Source of the DNA: Morganella psychrotolerans
GTDB lineage: Bacteria > Pseudomonadota > Gammaproteobacteria > Enterobacterales > Enterobacteriaceae
NCBI RefSeq assembly: GCF_001676055.1
Contig: NZ_LZEX01000042.1
Location: 186,001 to 250,000, forward strand
Length of the DNA: 64,000 nucleotides
Reading direction: 5' to 3'
In this document: positions 10,099-23,542 of the stretch, one piece after another
How the letters are laid out: every line of letters begins with the position of its first letter
Position numbering within the stretch: position 1 is the first letter of the stretch
Program-made: the position numbers and the translations under genes
Notes under the pieces: model-generated
The model's database searches: none
Seen by the model: only the letters and a program-made list of their open reading frames with translations
What the model was told of the DNA's origin: nothing

Positions 10099-10956
10099 TT
10101 ACTCTTTACCTGTCGTTTTTTTCTCAATCAGCGAGGTCAGCTGAGGACGGAACCGGTTGTGTTTGACCACACGGATCTGCTCGCGCATTGATGTTAAGCT
10201 TTCCGGACGAATATCCGCTTCAATGGCCGCGACCGCATCCGGATTTTTCTTCACAACTTTACCCCAGCCGTCAACCACCATGGAGTGTCCCCATGTACGG
10301 CGGGTGCCATGTACACCAACCTGAGCCGGTGCAAGGATAATGCATTGGTTCTCAATCGCACGGGCGCGCAGTAATGGCTCCCAGTGTGATTTGCCGGTCA
10401 GACGGGTAAATGCCGCCGGAACAGAAATAATCTCAGCGCCCTGCTCACGCAGCGCCTGGAACAGGCCCGGGAAGCGCAGATCATAACAAATAGTCATGCC
10501 GAGACGCCCTACCGGGGTATCCACTACCGTGATGTGCTCACCGCGCTGGAAAATTTTGGACTCGTTATAAGAGCCCTGTTCGTCGTCAATATTGACGTCA
10601 AACATGTGGATTTTGTCGTAACGGGCTTTAATGTCGCCTTTATCATCAAACAAAATACTGCTGGCTGTAATGCGCTCAGGGTCTTCACGGCTTATCAGCG
10701 GCATAGAGCCGACCAGGATCCAGACACCATAACGGCGCGCCATATCAGCCACGGCACTCTGCAACGGCCCGTCACCCTGGGTTTCCGCATATTTATGATA
10801 GGTATTGCCCGAGGCAAAAATCAGGGCATTTTCCGGGGTCATGACCAATTTGATATTATCAGGCAGTTGTTTGATCTGTTGTTCGATTTGCGCCAAATTG
10901 TGTTTGGTATTTGTGCCGCTGCACAATTGTAATAATGCCACATTTGCGTTTTTCAT
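10099..10956 (-). CDS. Nitrilase-superfamily amidohydrolase (Nit1-like)
   Basis: Carbon-nitrogen hydrolase of the Nit1/deaminated-glutathione-amidase group (285 aa). The catalytic triad is visible as E42 (TPENAL), K115 (RYDKIHMFDV) and C157 (TICYDLRFPGLF). Family members remove the amide from deaminated glutathione, a metabolite repair reaction; the substrate here is inferred. The start overlaps the yhdP stop (TAATG) and tldD follows 3 bp later. It therefore sits inside the yhdP-tldD run, unlike in E. coli where those two are adjacent. Confidence 0.88.
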   Translation of the reverse strand: MKNANVALLQLCSGTNTKHNLAQIEQQIKQLPDNIKLVMTPENALIFASGNTYHKYAETQGDGPLQSAVADMARRYGVWILVGSMPLISREDPERITASSILFDDKGDIKARYDKIHMFDVNIDDEQGSYNESKIFQRGEHITVVDTPVGRLGMTICYDLRFPGLFQALREQGAEIISVPAAFTRLTGKSHWEPLLRARAIENQCIILAPAQVGVHGTRRTWGHSMVVDGWGKVVKKNPDAVAAIEADIRPESLTSMREQIRVVKHNRFRPQLTSLIEKKTTGKE

Positions 10957-13900
10957 TACTGAGTCTCCTTTAACTGACGCAAAACTTCATCTATCTTAGG
11001 CTCTTCTAAACTGCCGCTCAGGTGATAACGTATCACCGAAATTTTACTCCAGAGCGGGCCCAGTACCTTACTGGCAACAAAGACCGCGGCTCCGGCTATC
11101 GGATTGACAACAAACGCCGTTGCCACCCCGACTGTCGCAGACAATTCCGGTGTGACTACCACCGACATATCAATGCGACGCTCCACAAGATAAATCGAAC
11201 CATCAAAACTGATATCCGCCATCAGACCATCCACACGGGTATCATTCGTACTCAGAATACCCTCTTTGATGACACCTTTACCGCGTATGCTGTCAAAAAC
11301 AAAATCATTACTGAAGGTATCGGTAAAATCCAGCTGTAATTTTCGCAACAATGCATCAAAACTGACCAGACGCAGCAGTTTTCCGGCATTTCCGCCACCC
11401 ATGCGCTCTATGGCACCGTTCCCCAGAGAGGTGTTAATGATGCCGTTCAGTGAGGCCACATCAGGCGACCATGGCACATCGCGCCAGTTCAGATCAAAAT
11501 CCATGTTAAACGGCGAGCCGGTGATCGGCACCAGCACCCCGAAGTAGGCTGCCATATTATCAAATACCGGCCCTTTAAACTGGCCTTTAAAGTGCGATAG
11601 TGGTGTACGCCCCGCATCCCAGCGTCCGCTGACCGTCAGTTCGCTGGCACTGTTTTTTACCGATGCCGCATCCAGAATCAGGGTGTTATTTTCAGGATAA
11701 ACCCTGGCATTCACCGTACCGATATTCAGCCCGCCAACCCAGCACGCCTCACAACGCAACGTGATTGCCGGCCAGCTTGCGACCCGGTAATCTGTTTTGG
11801 TCTGCTCACTGCGCTGAGCTTTCGGCAGCGCATTCTGAATGGAGTCCGGATTATAATAAAGATAATCAATGCTTGCCTGCCACGGCCCTGATGGCGGGAG
11901 ACGAATATCGCCGCGCAGCTCCTGCCCGTCCGCACTCAGCAGCCAGCCATTTTCCTGCGGGTGAATGCGCAGTTTTATCTGATTCCAGCGCTGTCCGGCA
12001 AAATCCACCGATGGCGCTGAAATAGCTATATTTCCCGGCAATTTCAATGATGCAGGCGATTCATGACTTTGCCCTGCAACAGCCAGTGCACCGACCCAGT
12101 GCTCGCCCGTCACTGCCGGCAGCTCAATACTGATGGTGTCCGGCGTGATTTTTTCCGGTACTTTTGTTCCCGGACGGATAGCGGCACCGCGCAGCGTCAG
12201 AATATCGCCCAGTGTCCAGTCTGTGAGGAAACTGAGGGATTTTCCGAGCGTTCCTCCCGCTTTCAGCGTGTGTTCTGTTCCGGTGGCATGAATATTCAGT
12301 GTACCGGTGTCAGCCGCCCAGCGCCGGATCGCCGGCAGAGAAGTGCTGGTCAGTTTTTCTGTTTTACCATTCAGATCAACCGTATAACTGACTTCGCCTT
12401 TTTGCGGGAGCGCAATTTTTACCTCGCCCGTCCACGGAAACGATCCATTTACATGCTGTTTTACGACATCAGGAAGGCCATCGATCCCTTTCATCTGCCA
12501 GTTGCCGTCCAGTGCGATATTAACCGCAAAATCTTTCGGATTCTCTTTGGTCGTAAAGTGAACATTCAGCGGCTGTCCGAACCAGCGGGCAGTAATGCGA
12601 TCACTTTCCAGGTCACCGTTATCAAAACGGAACTGCCCGGTGACATCATGCAGCGTGCTGCCGAGCGGCACGACATCAATAGTATTGTTTTTCAGGCGAA
12701 CTTCACCGGTTGCCCGTACCATTTCATTAAAATTGAGCGGAATTTCCAGGTTAAGGTTACCGTTGACACCACCGCCGATTTTCAGCTGCTTCAGGGTATT
12801 GCCGATGGAGCCTTTCATCGGGGTCTGATCAAAATAATTACCCAGCGACTCCCCTTTCCCTTCGATATCGGACTGAATATAAAGGCGTTCAACTGTAAAA
12901 TCCGGAATATCGGCTTTCAGGTTCAGGGCTGTTGCATTACCCAATTTTGCCTGCGGAGCTGTCATCCATAACCCGTGATTATGAAAATTCAGATCAACAT
13001 TCACATCCATCAGTGCAGGCCAGTCCGGATCATATTTGAATGTCGCATCGCGCAACGGCACCCATATCTGGAACTGTCCCTGATTTTTACGGAACGGAAA
13101 ATCTGCCGGATCCCCCTGAAAGATCACGGTGGCATCTTCCGCTTTTCCGGCAATCAGTGCCTGTGTCAGGTATTCATTGAGATGTTCGCCCATCAGCGGA
13201 ACCGGGAAGTAGCGCCAGGCTTCTCCGGCATCTGTCAGACGGACACCGGCCAGGATCCCGAGTGACGGCGGACCCTCTTTATTTTGCTGATAACGAAAGT
13301 GCCCGTTTGTCCATAATGCGCCGGAGCGCAGATCTAAATTATCACTCCAGGCACTGAAATCACCGTCAGTATTACGCCACTGAATTTGTCCGCCACTTTG
13401 TGAAATCGCCAGCGGCGCGGTAAACATCGGACGGTAATCCACCTCACTGTCAGCCAGGGCAAAACGCATAATGCCTTTCGCTCTGTCGCCGCGCAGCAGC
13501 CCGCTGAAGTGAGATACTGACGGCAGCCCGCCCCACGGCCTCCAGCTCACATCCTGCCAGGCCACATCCACATCCAGGGTTTCCGGGGTGGCAGGTGTGA
13601 TATCAAGAGCAAAATCCTGAATCAGCCCTGACGGGTCGCGGTTCTGCCAGGCTCTGACATCATCATTCGTCAGGAAAGAGAATGTCGGCACAATGCTGCT
13701 CAGCCGTGCCAGTTCAATATTGTTTGCGCGGATGCGCAGATGCTGATTGCCCTGATATTTTTCTGATGCGGGGATATAAAGCAGTGATAAATTACCTTCC
13801 GGCCACTGTTGTCCGTCTGTTTTGAGGTTAAACAGCTCCGGGATATTAAACAGCCAGCCTTCGCCCTGACGGCGCATGCGCACCACCAGGTCACGGACTT

Positions 13901-14756
13901 CCAGCGTATGTGTGTCTTTGCCGACCAGCCAGTCCGCTTCGCCGGTATTCAGTTGCACCAACCCGCGGGTTATTGTTCCGCGCTCAACTGTCATCCAGCC
14001 GGCAAGACTGAAACTGGCTTCATTCAGTCCGGTGTTATCCCTAAGCCAGCGGCTGAACCACGGTGTCATATCAATTTCATCCGCCTGAAGGTACACCATA
14101 CCTTCATCCAGCAGACCATTCACATCCCGCAGATCCAGACGCACCTGTAACCAGCCGCGCGGGTTATTCACAGATGAGAGCCGGACTTCACCCTGTGCCC
14201 GGTGGCGTTTAGTCTGATTAAGCCAGGAGAGGCGGGAAACCACTAAGGTCGCGGGGTCGCCGGACGGGGTAAGAAAACGGATTTCACTGTCACGCAGATC
14301 AAAATTATCAAAACGCTCAAGCCAGAGGGCAGAAATGGCATCCGGCTCAAAATTGCCGCCGTCACTGCTGAGAGGGGATTTGTAATCCACATTCATGTGC
14401 CAGAATGTCAGGTCACGGAAACTGACACTAAAGCGGAATAAGGTGCGCCAGATATCAAGGGAGAGGTCGATTTTTTCGGCTGAGATATCAGCATCATCAC
14501 TGGTAACCACCAGGTCACGGATAGTCAGTGCGGGACCAAAGCCCTGCCAGCGTCCGCTGATTTCACCGATCCTGACCGAGGCCCCGGTCATCTCAGAAAG
14601 GGTTTCTTCGATTTGCGGGCGGTATTCATTAATCTGAGGCAATAGGTAGCGCAGGCCGCCCAGTAACAGAGCAGCAGCAATCACAATCACAACAACACAT
14701 GTAAACAAAACCTTTGGCAGTCGCCTCACTGGCTCCCTTCTCCCTGCTGCTGTCAA
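10956..14756 (-). CDS. yhdP: YhdP, AsmA-like bridge protein for envelope phospholipid transport
   Basis: A very large (1266 aa) AsmA-family protein with one N-terminal membrane segment (about 14-36) and a long periplasmic beta-rich part. In E. coli YhdP acts with TamB and YdbH to move phospholipids to the outer membrane. The C-terminal AsmA2 region is recognisable from GRWDAGRTPLSHFKGQFKGP through DGLMADISFDGSIYLVERRIDMSVVVTPELSATVGVATAF. The length matches the family. The gene lies between rng and the nitrilase gene. Confidence 0.93.
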   Translation of the reverse strand: MTAAGRREPVRRLPKVLFTCVVVIVIAAALLLGGLRYLLPQINEYRPQIEETLSEMTGASVRIGEISGRWQGFGPALTIRDLVVTSDDADISAEKIDLSLDIWRTLFRFSVSFRDLTFWHMNVDYKSPLSSDGGNFEPDAISALWLERFDNFDLRDSEIRFLTPSGDPATLVVSRLSWLNQTKRHRAQGEVRLSSVNNPRGWLQVRLDLRDVNGLLDEGMVYLQADEIDMTPWFSRWLRDNTGLNEASFSLAGWMTVERGTITRGLVQLNTGEADWLVGKDTHTLEVRDLVVRMRRQGEGWLFNIPELFNLKTDGQQWPEGNLSLLYIPASEKYQGNQHLRIRANNIELARLSSIVPTFSFLTNDDVRAWQNRDPSGLIQDFALDITPATPETLDVDVAWQDVSWRPWGGLPSVSHFSGLLRGDRAKGIMRFALADSEVDYRPMFTAPLAISQSGGQIQWRNTDGDFSAWSDNLDLRSGALWTNGHFRYQQNKEGPPSLGILAGVRLTDAGEAWRYFPVPLMGEHLNEYLTQALIAGKAEDATVIFQGDPADFPFRKNQGQFQIWVPLRDATFKYDPDWPALMDVNVDLNFHNHGLWMTAPQAKLGNATALNLKADIPDFTVERLYIQSDIEGKGESLGNYFDQTPMKGSIGNTLKQLKIGGGVNGNLNLEIPLNFNEMVRATGEVRLKNNTIDVVPLGSTLHDVTGQFRFDNGDLESDRITARWFGQPLNVHFTTKENPKDFAVNIALDGNWQMKGIDGLPDVVKQHVNGSFPWTGEVKIALPQKGEVSYTVDLNGKTEKLTSTSLPAIRRWAADTGTLNIHATGTEHTLKAGGTLGKSLSFLTDWTLGDILTLRGAAIRPGTKVPEKITPDTISIELPAVTGEHWVGALAVAGQSHESPASLKLPGNIAISAPSVDFAGQRWNQIKLRIHPQENGWLLSADGQELRGDIRLPPSGPWQASIDYLYYNPDSIQNALPKAQRSEQTKTDYRVASWPAITLRCEACWVGGLNIGTVNARVYPENNTLILDAASVKNSASELTVSGRWDAGRTPLSHFKGQFKGPVFDNMAAYFGVLVPITGSPFNMDFDLNWRDVPWSPDVASLNGIINTSLGNGAIERMGGGNAGKLLRLVSFDALLRKLQLDFTDTFSNDFVFDSIRGKGVIKEGILSTNDTRVDGLMADISFDGSIYLVERRIDMSVVVTPELSATVGVATAFVVNPIAGAAVFVASKVLGPLWSKISVIRYHLSGSLEEPKIDEVLRQLKETQ

Positions 14757-14765
14757 GGCCGGCTA

Positions 14766-14791
14766 TACCGGATACTGTTCAGTATCCGGTA
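14766..14791. terminator. Perfect 10-bp inverted repeat between rng and yhdP
   Basis: TACCGGATAC at 14766-14775 pairs with GTATCCGGTA at 14782-14791 across a 6-nt loop. No clear T tract follows in the rng direction, so termination is only possible; it could also be an mRNA-processing or stability hairpin. Confidence 0.35.
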
Positions 14792-14805
14792 ATATACCGC
14801 TAATT

Positions 14806-14863
14806 TATACCCTTATTCATTCAAACCGCAGGTTCGTTGGCGGAACGACGATAGCCGGGTACA
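14806..14863. repeat. Short ERIC-like element (internally deleted)
   Basis: Begins TATACCCTTATTCATTCAAA, continues with GCAGGTTCGTTGGC, and ends near GCCGGGTAC. These match the two ends of the full ERIC copy at 53448-53573 but lack the central part. It abuts the rng stop codon. Confidence 0.7.
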
Positions 14864-16332
14864 TTACATCATCACCACATCAAAATGTTCCTGACTGTAA
14901 AGTGGTTCTGCGCGGACCTGTACTTGTTTGCCGACAAAAATTTCCACTTCCGCCAATGCGTGGGATTCATCACCCTGCAAGGCCTCTGCCACTGCCGGAG
15001 AGGCATACACCAGGAAGCGATCAACATCAAGCAACCGGTGAACGCGGACAATTTCCCGCAGGATTTCATAACACACTGTTTCTACTGAGCGGACACTGCC
15101 CCGCCCCTGACAGGCCGGACATTTTTCACATAAAACATGTTCGAGGCTTTCCCGCGTGCGTTTGCGGGTCATTTCCACCAGCCGAGCTGGGAGAAACCAT
15201 TGATAGTTGTTTTTACGCGATCTTTTGCCAGCGCCTGTTCCAGAGAACTGAGTACCCGCCGGCGGTGATCCGCATCCGTCATATCAATAAAATCAATAAT
15301 AATAATACCACCAAGATTGCGCAGTCGTAACTGGCGGGCAATCACCTGGGTTGCCTCAATATTGGTATTAAAAATCGTTTCTTCCAGATTCCGGTGCCCC
15401 ACAAATGCACCGGTATTGATGTCGATTGTCGTCATCGCTTCTGTCTGGTCGATAATCAGATAACCACCTGATTTCATTTCGACTTTTCGTTCCATCGCCC
15501 GCTGGATCTCGTTTTCGGTATCATAGAGATCAAAAATCGGCTGGCTGCCCTGGTACAGCTCCAGTTTTGCGGTCATTTCCGGAATGTAATCATCCACAAA
15601 TTCCTGCAAATCACTGAAACTCAGCCGGGAATCAATGCGGATCCTGTCGAGCGATTCACCGGCAAAATCACGCAGAATGCGGTGAGCGAGTGCCAGCTCA
15701 CCATAAATTTTGGTACGCGTGGTATTGCGTTTTTTGCGCTGGATAACTTTTGTCCACAAACGTCTGAGAAACGCCGCATCGGATGTCAGCTCTTCTTCAC
15801 CGACCCCTTCAGCCGCTGTGCGGATAATAAATCCGCCCTGCTCATCACAATAGCCGGAGACAATATTTTTCAGCCGCTCGCGCTCTTCTTCGCTTTCAAT
15901 GCGCTGGGAAACCCCCACATGAGAGGCACCCGGCATAAAGACCAGATAACGGGAAGGCAGTGTAATATCCGTGGTCAGACGCGCGCCTTTGGTGCCGATC
16001 GGATCTTTCACCACCTGGACAATCAAGTCCTGCCCCTGGTGCACCAGTTCCCCGATATCACGGGTGCGGAATTTTTCCTGCTCATCACCGGCAATACATT
16101 CTGTATGCGGAATAATGTCAGAGGCATGCAAAAACGCGGCTTTATCCATGCCAATATCGATAAAGGCCGCCTGCATGCCGGGCAACACCCTGCTCACACG
16201 CCCTTTATAGATATTACCGGCGATGCCGCGTTTTGCTTCGCGTTCGATATGAATTTCCTGAAGGATCCCGCCTGTAATATAAGCCACACGTGTTTCAGAC
16301 GGGGTCACGTTGACTAAAAGTTCGGCTGTCAT
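14864..16332 (-). pseudogene. rng: RNase G, interrupted by a one-base deletion
   Basis: RNase G is an endoribonuclease related to RNase E that matures the 16S rRNA 5' end. The first frame (16332 to 15169, 387 codons) carries the S1 domain (GNIYKGRVSRVLPGMQAAFIDIG) and catalytic region (MTTIDINTGAFVG, IIIIDFIDM). It then runs off at NGFSQLGWWK-stop. The family continuation VEMTRKRTRESLEHVLCEKCPACQGRG lies in the next frame (15178 to 14864). Adding one C near 15179-15184 (GGCTGG to GGCCTGG) restores a 489-codon gene, the length of E. coli RNase G. As read, the Zn-link CPxC motif and the oligomerisation region are lost. Confidence 0.9.
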
Positions 16333-16940
16333 GGTATTTCTTTTCCATCTAAGTGTGCCGGTACAGTCCCGTTCAGGGTTTCCGTGTACCGCTTAATCAA
16401 TTCTTCGGTTTCCACTAACGGTAATCCCACTACAGCGTGATAGCTACCATTAATTTTCCGGACATAGCGCCCGCCCAACCCCTGAATGCCGTAAGCACCG
16501 GCTTTATCCATTGGCTCACCTGACTGAATATATTCTTTTATTTCACAATCAGATAACCGGCGGAAGGTCACATCTGTCACAATCAGAGTGCTGAGAGTGC
16601 GAAAACGATCGGAAACCGCGACGGCAGTCATCACCTGATGCGTATGACCGGACAGTGCACTGAGCATGGCGAACGCATGGGCTTCATCGCGGGGTTTTTC
16701 CAGGACTTCACCGTCGAGTACCACAATGGTATCCGAGCCGATAACCGGCCTGTCTTCTGTTGCCAGCAAAACGCCTGCCTGTGATTTTTCCCGCGCCAGA
16801 CGCTCCGCATAAGCAGGCGCTGATTCACCGCTCAGGCGAATTTCATCAATACAGGGGGACAATATTTCACATTGCACATTCAGCAATTTAATCAGTTCCC
16901 GGCGGCGGGGAGAGGTTGAAGCAAGGTAAATCGGCAGCAT
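16329..16940 (-). CDS. yhdE: Maf-family dTTP/UTP pyrophosphatase (YhdE)
   Basis: Maf proteins hydrolyse non-canonical or canonical nucleoside triphosphates. The YhdE group prefers dTTP and UTP. The 203 residues begin [16 protein letters not shown], the family signature. They contain [18 protein letters not shown] with the catalytic aspartate, and [16 protein letters not shown]. The C-terminus is slightly longer than usual (HLDGKEIP). The stop overlaps the rng start by 4 bp, and mreD is 47 bp upstream. Confidence 0.93.
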   Translation of the reverse strand: MLPIYLASTSPRRRELIKLLNVQCEILSPCIDEIRLSGESAPAYAERLAREKSQAGVLLATEDRPVIGSDTIVVLDGEVLEKPRDEAHAFAMLSALSGHTHQVMTAVAVSDRFRTLSTLIVTDVTFRRLSDCEIKEYIQSGEPMDKAGAYGIQGLGGRYVRKINGSYHAVVGLPLVETEELIKRYTETLNGTVPAHLDGKEIP

Positions 16941-16987
16941 TCAGGCGTCCTGACGTTTTGTTAACGTATCACGCCGCCGTTCCCTTA

Positions 16988-17476
16988 TTAATGAACGGAA
17001 AAGTGACGGCGCGTCTTACGCAATAATAAAAAAATCCATGGCCACAAGATACCATTGACCAGACTGTTCCAGAAGACTTCCGGATGAAACACAATGTTGG
17101 ACAGCAGAAATTCTGACCAGAAAACAAAGAACTGCATCAGTGCCGACAATACCATAATCACCAGTGATTGCTGCCACAGTGCCATATTACGCAGTAACTG
17201 ATGCTTGAACGCCACCAGATAAGTAACAATCGATAAGCTCAGTGCATGCACGCCGAGCGTGGATCCTTCAATCAGATCAATCATCATACCGAGGAAAAAA
17301 GCAGAGCCGACGCTGACACGGTGTGGCAACGCCATCACCCAGTAGATAAGAAACAGCATCGCCCAGGACGGGCGGTAAAATTGCAGTTGTTCCGGCCACG
17401 GCATAATTTGCAGCACCAGCGCTATCAGAAATGAGATCCAGATGATAATCCGGTTCTGTCCCCGGTAGGTATTCAT
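16988..17476 (-). CDS. mreD: MreD, rod-shape determining membrane protein
   Basis: Integral membrane component of the elongasome. The 162-residue protein is hydrophobic throughout, with about five or six membrane segments beginning [20 protein letters not shown]. The start overlaps the mreC stop by 4 bp, giving translational coupling. Typical size and position. Confidence 0.94.
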   Translation of the reverse strand: MNTYRGQNRIIIWISFLIALVLQIMPWPEQLQFYRPSWAMLFLIYWVMALPHRVSVGSAFFLGMMIDLIEGSTLGVHALSLSIVTYLVAFKHQLLRNMALWQQSLVIMVLSALMQFFVFWSEFLLSNIVFHPEVFWNSLVNGILWPWIFLLLRKTRRHFSVH

Positions 17477-18627
17477 TGCGGTCTCATTCTCAGCTGACGG
17501 ACAGGTGCAGTCTCTGCGGGTGTGGCGGGCGCTGCATCCGGTGTACGTTGGGCGGCAGGCGGTACAGCCGGTTGTGCAGTACGGGCCGGCTTCGGCTGAG
17601 CAGGTTTTGGCTGTGCAGGCTTGGGTTGTGCTGCCGGTTTTGGTTGCGCCGCAGGTTGTACTGCCGGAACAGGCGGCACAGCACTGTCCGGAGCGCTTTC
17701 CGGTGCCGGTGCCATAATCGGCGGAACCACCTGCGGCATGACCTGCATGATGCGTTCATTTGCCGCGCGGTAAACTTCAGACGGGCCGGAAGGATCACGC
17801 GGATTGCCATCCCCGCCCCATAATAAAAGAAGGTAACGCAACCGCTGGAGATCAGCCGTCGGTTTGGCACTGATAATGGTATATGCGCGCTGATTGTCCA
17901 CCTTCACCGCAGAGACAATCCCGACCGGGTAACCTTCAGGGAAGCGTCCGCCGAGACCGGATGTGACCAGAACATCACCGACACGGATATCAATATTGTT
18001 CGGCAAAGGCTCAAGCTGTAAATCATCACTGCATCCGGTACCGGACGCAATAACGCGGATATCGTTACGCAATACCTGAATAGGCAGTGCGTGTGTTGTA
18101 TCGCAAATCAGCAATACGCGGCTGGTGAGCTGAGAGACAGCAATAACCTGCCCGACCACGCCTTTATCACTGATAACCGGCTGCCCGTTATACACACCAT
18201 CACGGCTGCCTTTATCAATTACCACCTGATCGCGGTAAGGCGTATTCGCACCTGACATCACCTGAGTGACCATCATGTGCTCGTCCTGGCGTAACGGAGA
18301 GCCGAGCAGTTCGCGCAGGCGGGCATTTTCCTGTTTAAACTGTTCAAGCAATTGATTCTGGCTGTTTTTAACCAGAAGTTCCTGCTGCAATGCCCGGTTT
18401 TCAAATTCCAGTTGCTGGCGTGTTGCAAAGTTATCCGAAATACCATCAAGTAACTGACGCGGGCCGTTAGCTAAAAAATAGAACGGACTGACCGCCGTAT
18501 CCAGATAGTTACGGACTTTGGTAAACGCATCAACCCGGTTATCAACCACAATAAATCCGATGGCAAAAATAACCGCGATAATAATGCGAATCTGAAGGGA
18601 AGGCCCCCGGCTAAAAATCGGCTTCAT
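17473..18627 (-). CDS. mreC: MreC, rod-shape determining periplasmic protein
   Basis: MreC links cytoplasmic MreB filaments to PBP2 and activates cell-wall elongation. One membrane segment (about 12-30) is followed by a coiled coil (about 65-105, [18 protein letters not shown]) and the two beta domains ([37 protein letters not shown]). The last 80 residues form a low-complexity Pro/Ala/Lys tail with repeated [13 protein letters not shown] units. This tail is likely disordered. It lies 113 bp after mreB. Confidence 0.95.
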   Translation of the reverse strand: MKPIFSRGPSLQIRIIIAVIFAIGFIVVDNRVDAFTKVRNYLDTAVSPFYFLANGPRQLLDGISDNFATRQQLEFENRALQQELLVKNSQNQLLEQFKQENARLRELLGSPLRQDEHMMVTQVMSGANTPYRDQVVIDKGSRDGVYNGQPVISDKGVVGQVIAVSQLTSRVLLICDTTHALPIQVLRNDIRVIASGTGCSDDLQLEPLPNNIDIRVGDVLVTSGLGGRFPEGYPVGIVSAVKVDNQRAYTIISAKPTADLQRLRYLLLLWGGDGNPRDPSGPSEVYRAANERIMQVMPQVVPPIMAPAPESAPDSAVPPVPAVQPAAQPKPAAQPKPAQPKPAQPKPARTAQPAVPPAAQRTPDAAPATPAETAPVRQLRMRPQ

Positions 18628-18740
18628 AGGTTGCGATACAAGGCGCTACAGTAATTCTGTCCGGGCAGACAGAGGGTGTATCCGGCGAGCAGGAGGAGCG
18701 GACTCCCCCGGCTTGCAGTATTGAACGAACGGGAGTCCGC

Positions 18741-21121
<2,381 letters not shown>

Positions 21122-21580
21122 ATGACCGAAAGTTATCAAATTTTGTTACTGAACGGCCCGAATCTGAACCTGCTGGGAACGCGGGAGCCTGAGAAATACG
21201 GAACGCTCACCCTTGCGGATATCGTCACTACACTGACCGGGGACGCCGGTCAATATGGCGTGACATTAAGCCACCTGCAATCCAACGCCGAGCACGAACT
21301 CATCGACAGAATTCATGCTGCGCGGGGAAACACAGATTTTATTCTGATTAACCCGGCCGCATTTACTCACTCCAGTGTGGCTCTGCGTGATGCTCTGCTG
21401 GCTGTCAGTATCCCGTTTATCGAGATTCATCTGTCGAATGTACACGCACGGGAGCCGTTCCGCCATCACTCCTACCTCTCAGATATTGCCACCGGCGTTA
21501 TCTGCGGACTGGGTGCGGAAGGTTACCGTTATGCTTTACAGGCAGCGGTTCACCGTCTGTCACAACTAACTCAACACTAA
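21122..21580 (+). CDS. aroQ: Type II 3-dehydroquinate dehydratase
   Basis: Converts 3-dehydroquinate to 3-dehydroshikimate in the shikimate pathway by the type II mechanism. ATG 21122 (152 aa) gives [27 protein letters not shown], with the catalytic tyrosine in [21 protein letters not shown] and [22 protein letters not shown] follow, with the catalytic histidine region. The ATG at 21086 is rejected because it adds 12 non-conserved residues. accB follows after 17 bp, a common arrangement. Confidence 0.95.
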   Translation: MTESYQILLLNGPNLNLLGTREPEKYGTLTLADIVTTLTGDAGQYGVTLSHLQSNAEHELIDRIHAARGNTDFILINPAAFTHSSVALRDALLAVSIPFIEIHLSNVHAREPFRHHSYLSDIATGVICGLGAEGYRYALQAAVHRLSQLTQH

Positions 21581-21597
21581 GAGTACGGAATCATCTC

Positions 21598-22059
21598 ATG
21601 GATATTCGTAAAATAAAAAAACTGATCGAGCTGGTCGAAGAGTCCGGTATTTCTGAGCTGGAAATTTCTGAAGGCGAAGAATCAGTACGCATCAGTCGTG
21701 CATTACCGATACAGACTTTTGCCGCACCGCAGCAATATGCTCCTCAGGTTCAGCAGCCGGCATTAGCCAATGCTGTTGCTCCGTCTCAGGGCCTTGCTGA
21801 AAGTGTTCCGGAAAAAGAAATTGCCGGTCATGTGGTCCGTTCCCCGATGGTAGGTACCTTCTACCTGTCACCAAGTCCGGATGCGAAACCTTTTATCCAC
21901 GTTGGTAAGCAGGTCAATGTCGGTGATACCCTGTGCATCGTCGAAGCCATGAAAATGATGAACCAGATCGAAGCTGATAAAGCCGGTGTGGTCAAAGCAA
22001 TTCTGTTAAGCGACGGCGAACCTGTCGAATTTGACGAGCCACTGGTCGTCATCGAATAA
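21598..22059 (+). CDS. accB: Biotin carboxyl carrier protein of acetyl-CoA carboxylase
   Basis: Carries the biotin that shuttles CO2 between AccC and AccAD in the first step of fatty acid synthesis. The 153 residues have an N-terminal helical part, an Ala/Pro/Gln linker (about 40-70) and the biotinyl domain with K119 in EAMKMM as the biotin site. The thumb segment [13 protein letters not shown] is present. accC begins 11 bp after the stop. Confidence 0.97.
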   Translation: MDIRKIKKLIELVEESGISELEISEGEESVRISRALPIQTFAAPQQYAPQVQQPALANAVAPSQGLAESVPEKEIAGHVVRSPMVGTFYLSPSPDAKPFIHVGKQVNVGDTLCIVEAMKMMNQIEADKAGVVKAILLSDGEPVEFDEPLVVIE

Positions 22060-22070
22060 CGAGGCGAATC

Positions 22071-23420
22071 ATGCTGGAAAAAATCCTTATTGCTAACCGG
22101 GGTGAAATTGCACTGCGCATCCTGCGGGCCTGTAAAGAGCTCGGCATTAAAGCAGTTGCTGTTCACTCCGCCGCGGATCGTGATTTAAAACACGTTCTGC
22201 TGGCTGACGAAACCATTTGTATTGGTCCGGCAGCCTCCGCGAAAAGTTACCTGAATATCCCGGCGATTATCTCTGCCGCAGAAATTTCAGGATCCCAGGC
22301 TATTCATCCGGGATACGGTTTCTTATCTGAAAACGCTGACTTTGCTGAACAGGTTGAGCGCTCAGGCTTTGTCTTTATCGGCCCGAAAGCCGATACCATC
22401 CGTCTGATGGGTGATAAAGTTTCTGCCATCCACGCGATGAAAGAGACGGGTGTTCCGTGTGTACCGGGCTCTGACGGCCCGCTCAGCGACGATATGCCGC
22501 TGAATCACACCATCGCTCAGCGTATTGGTTATCCGGTTATCATCAAAGCCTCCGGCGGCGGCGGCGGACGCGGTATGCGCGTTGTCCGCAATGATGCAGA
22601 TCTGGAAGAATCGATTGCCATGACCAAGGCAGAAGCCAAAGCGGCATTCAACAATGACGTGGTTTACATGGAGAAATTCCTTGAAAACCCGCGTCACGTT
22701 GAAATCCAGATTATGGCTGATGGTCAGGGACATGCGGTTTATCTGGCAGAGCGTGACTGCTCCATGCAGCGCCGTCACCAGAAAGTGGTTGAAGAAGCTC
22801 CGGCTCCGGGCATAAGCGCCGAACTGCGTAAAAGCATCGGTGAGCGCTGCGCCAAAGCCTGTATTGATATCGGCTATCGCGGTGCCGGCACATTTGAGTT
22901 CCTGTTTGAAAACGGCGAGTTCTATTTCATTGAAATGAACACCCGTATTCAGGTTGAACACCCGGTCACTGAAATGATCACCGGTATTGACCTGATTAAA
23001 GAGCAACTGCGCGTCGCATCCGGCCTGCCGCTCTCTGTTAAACAGAAAGATATTCATGTGAAAGGCCATGCGATCGAATGCCGTATCAATGCTGAAGATC
23101 CGCATACTTTCCTGCCAAGCCCGGGCAAAATTACCCGCTTCCACTCTCCGGGTGGTTTCGGTGTCCGCTGGGAATCACATATTTACGCCGGTTATACCGT
23201 GCCGCCATACTATGATTCCATGATTGGCAAGCTGATCACTTATGGTGAAACCCGTGAAATTGCTATCGCCCGTATGAAAAATGCGCTGGCGGAGTTAATT
23301 ATTGACGGTATTAAAACCAATATTGAGCTGCATCAGCTGATTATGAATGATGAAAACTTCTGCAAAGGTGGAACAAACATCCACTATCTGGAGAAAAAAC
23401 TCGGTCTTCACGAGGTCTGA
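22071..23420 (+). CDS. accC: Biotin carboxylase of acetyl-CoA carboxylase
   Basis: ATP-grasp enzyme that carboxylates biotin on AccB. The 449 residues match E. coli AccC length. Features are [20 protein letters not shown] at the N-terminus, the Gly-rich ATP lid [14 protein letters not shown], the catalytic [22 protein letters not shown] and the [10 protein letters not shown] block. It forms an operon with accB and probably aroQ. A terminator follows 24 bp after the stop. Confidence 0.98.
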   Translation: MLEKILIANRGEIALRILRACKELGIKAVAVHSAADRDLKHVLLADETICIGPAASAKSYLNIPAIISAAEISGSQAIHPGYGFLSENADFAEQVERSGFVFIGPKADTIRLMGDKVSAIHAMKETGVPCVPGSDGPLSDDMPLNHTIAQRIGYPVIIKASGGGGGRGMRVVRNDADLEESIAMTKAEAKAAFNNDVVYMEKFLENPRHVEIQIMADGQGHAVYLAERDCSMQRRHQKVVEEAPAPGISAELRKSIGERCAKACIDIGYRGAGTFEFLFENGEFYFIEMNTRIQVEHPVTEMITGIDLIKEQLRVASGLPLSVKQKDIHVKGHAIECRINAEDPHTFLPSPGKITRFHSPGGFGVRWESHIYAGYTVPPYYDSMIGKLITYGETREIAIARMKNALAELIIDGIKTNIELHQLIMNDENFCKGGTNIHYLEKKLGLHEV

Positions 23421-23444
23421 TTTTCATCTTCTGCCCTATATCAG

Positions 23445-23469
23445 GCCCCTGTTATTCAGGGGCTTTTTT
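23445..23469 (+). terminator. Rho-independent terminator after accC
   Basis: GCCCCTG (23445-23451) pairs with CAGGGGC (23457-23463) across TTATT, followed by a TTTTTT tract. Confidence 0.9.
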
Positions 23470-23542
23470 ATTTTCCGGCGGGTCCGGAAACACCATCCCA
23501 AGCCGTATCCCGCCGGATGCCGCTTAGTTTAAAGAGAATGTT

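Noticed and set aside
12063-12971. 302-codon plus-strand open frame inside yhdP
   Set aside because: It is antisense to a conserved gene, has no ribosome site and shows no family resemblance.
22362-23144. 260-codon minus-strand open frame inside accC
   Set aside because: Shadow of accC codon structure; no independent support.
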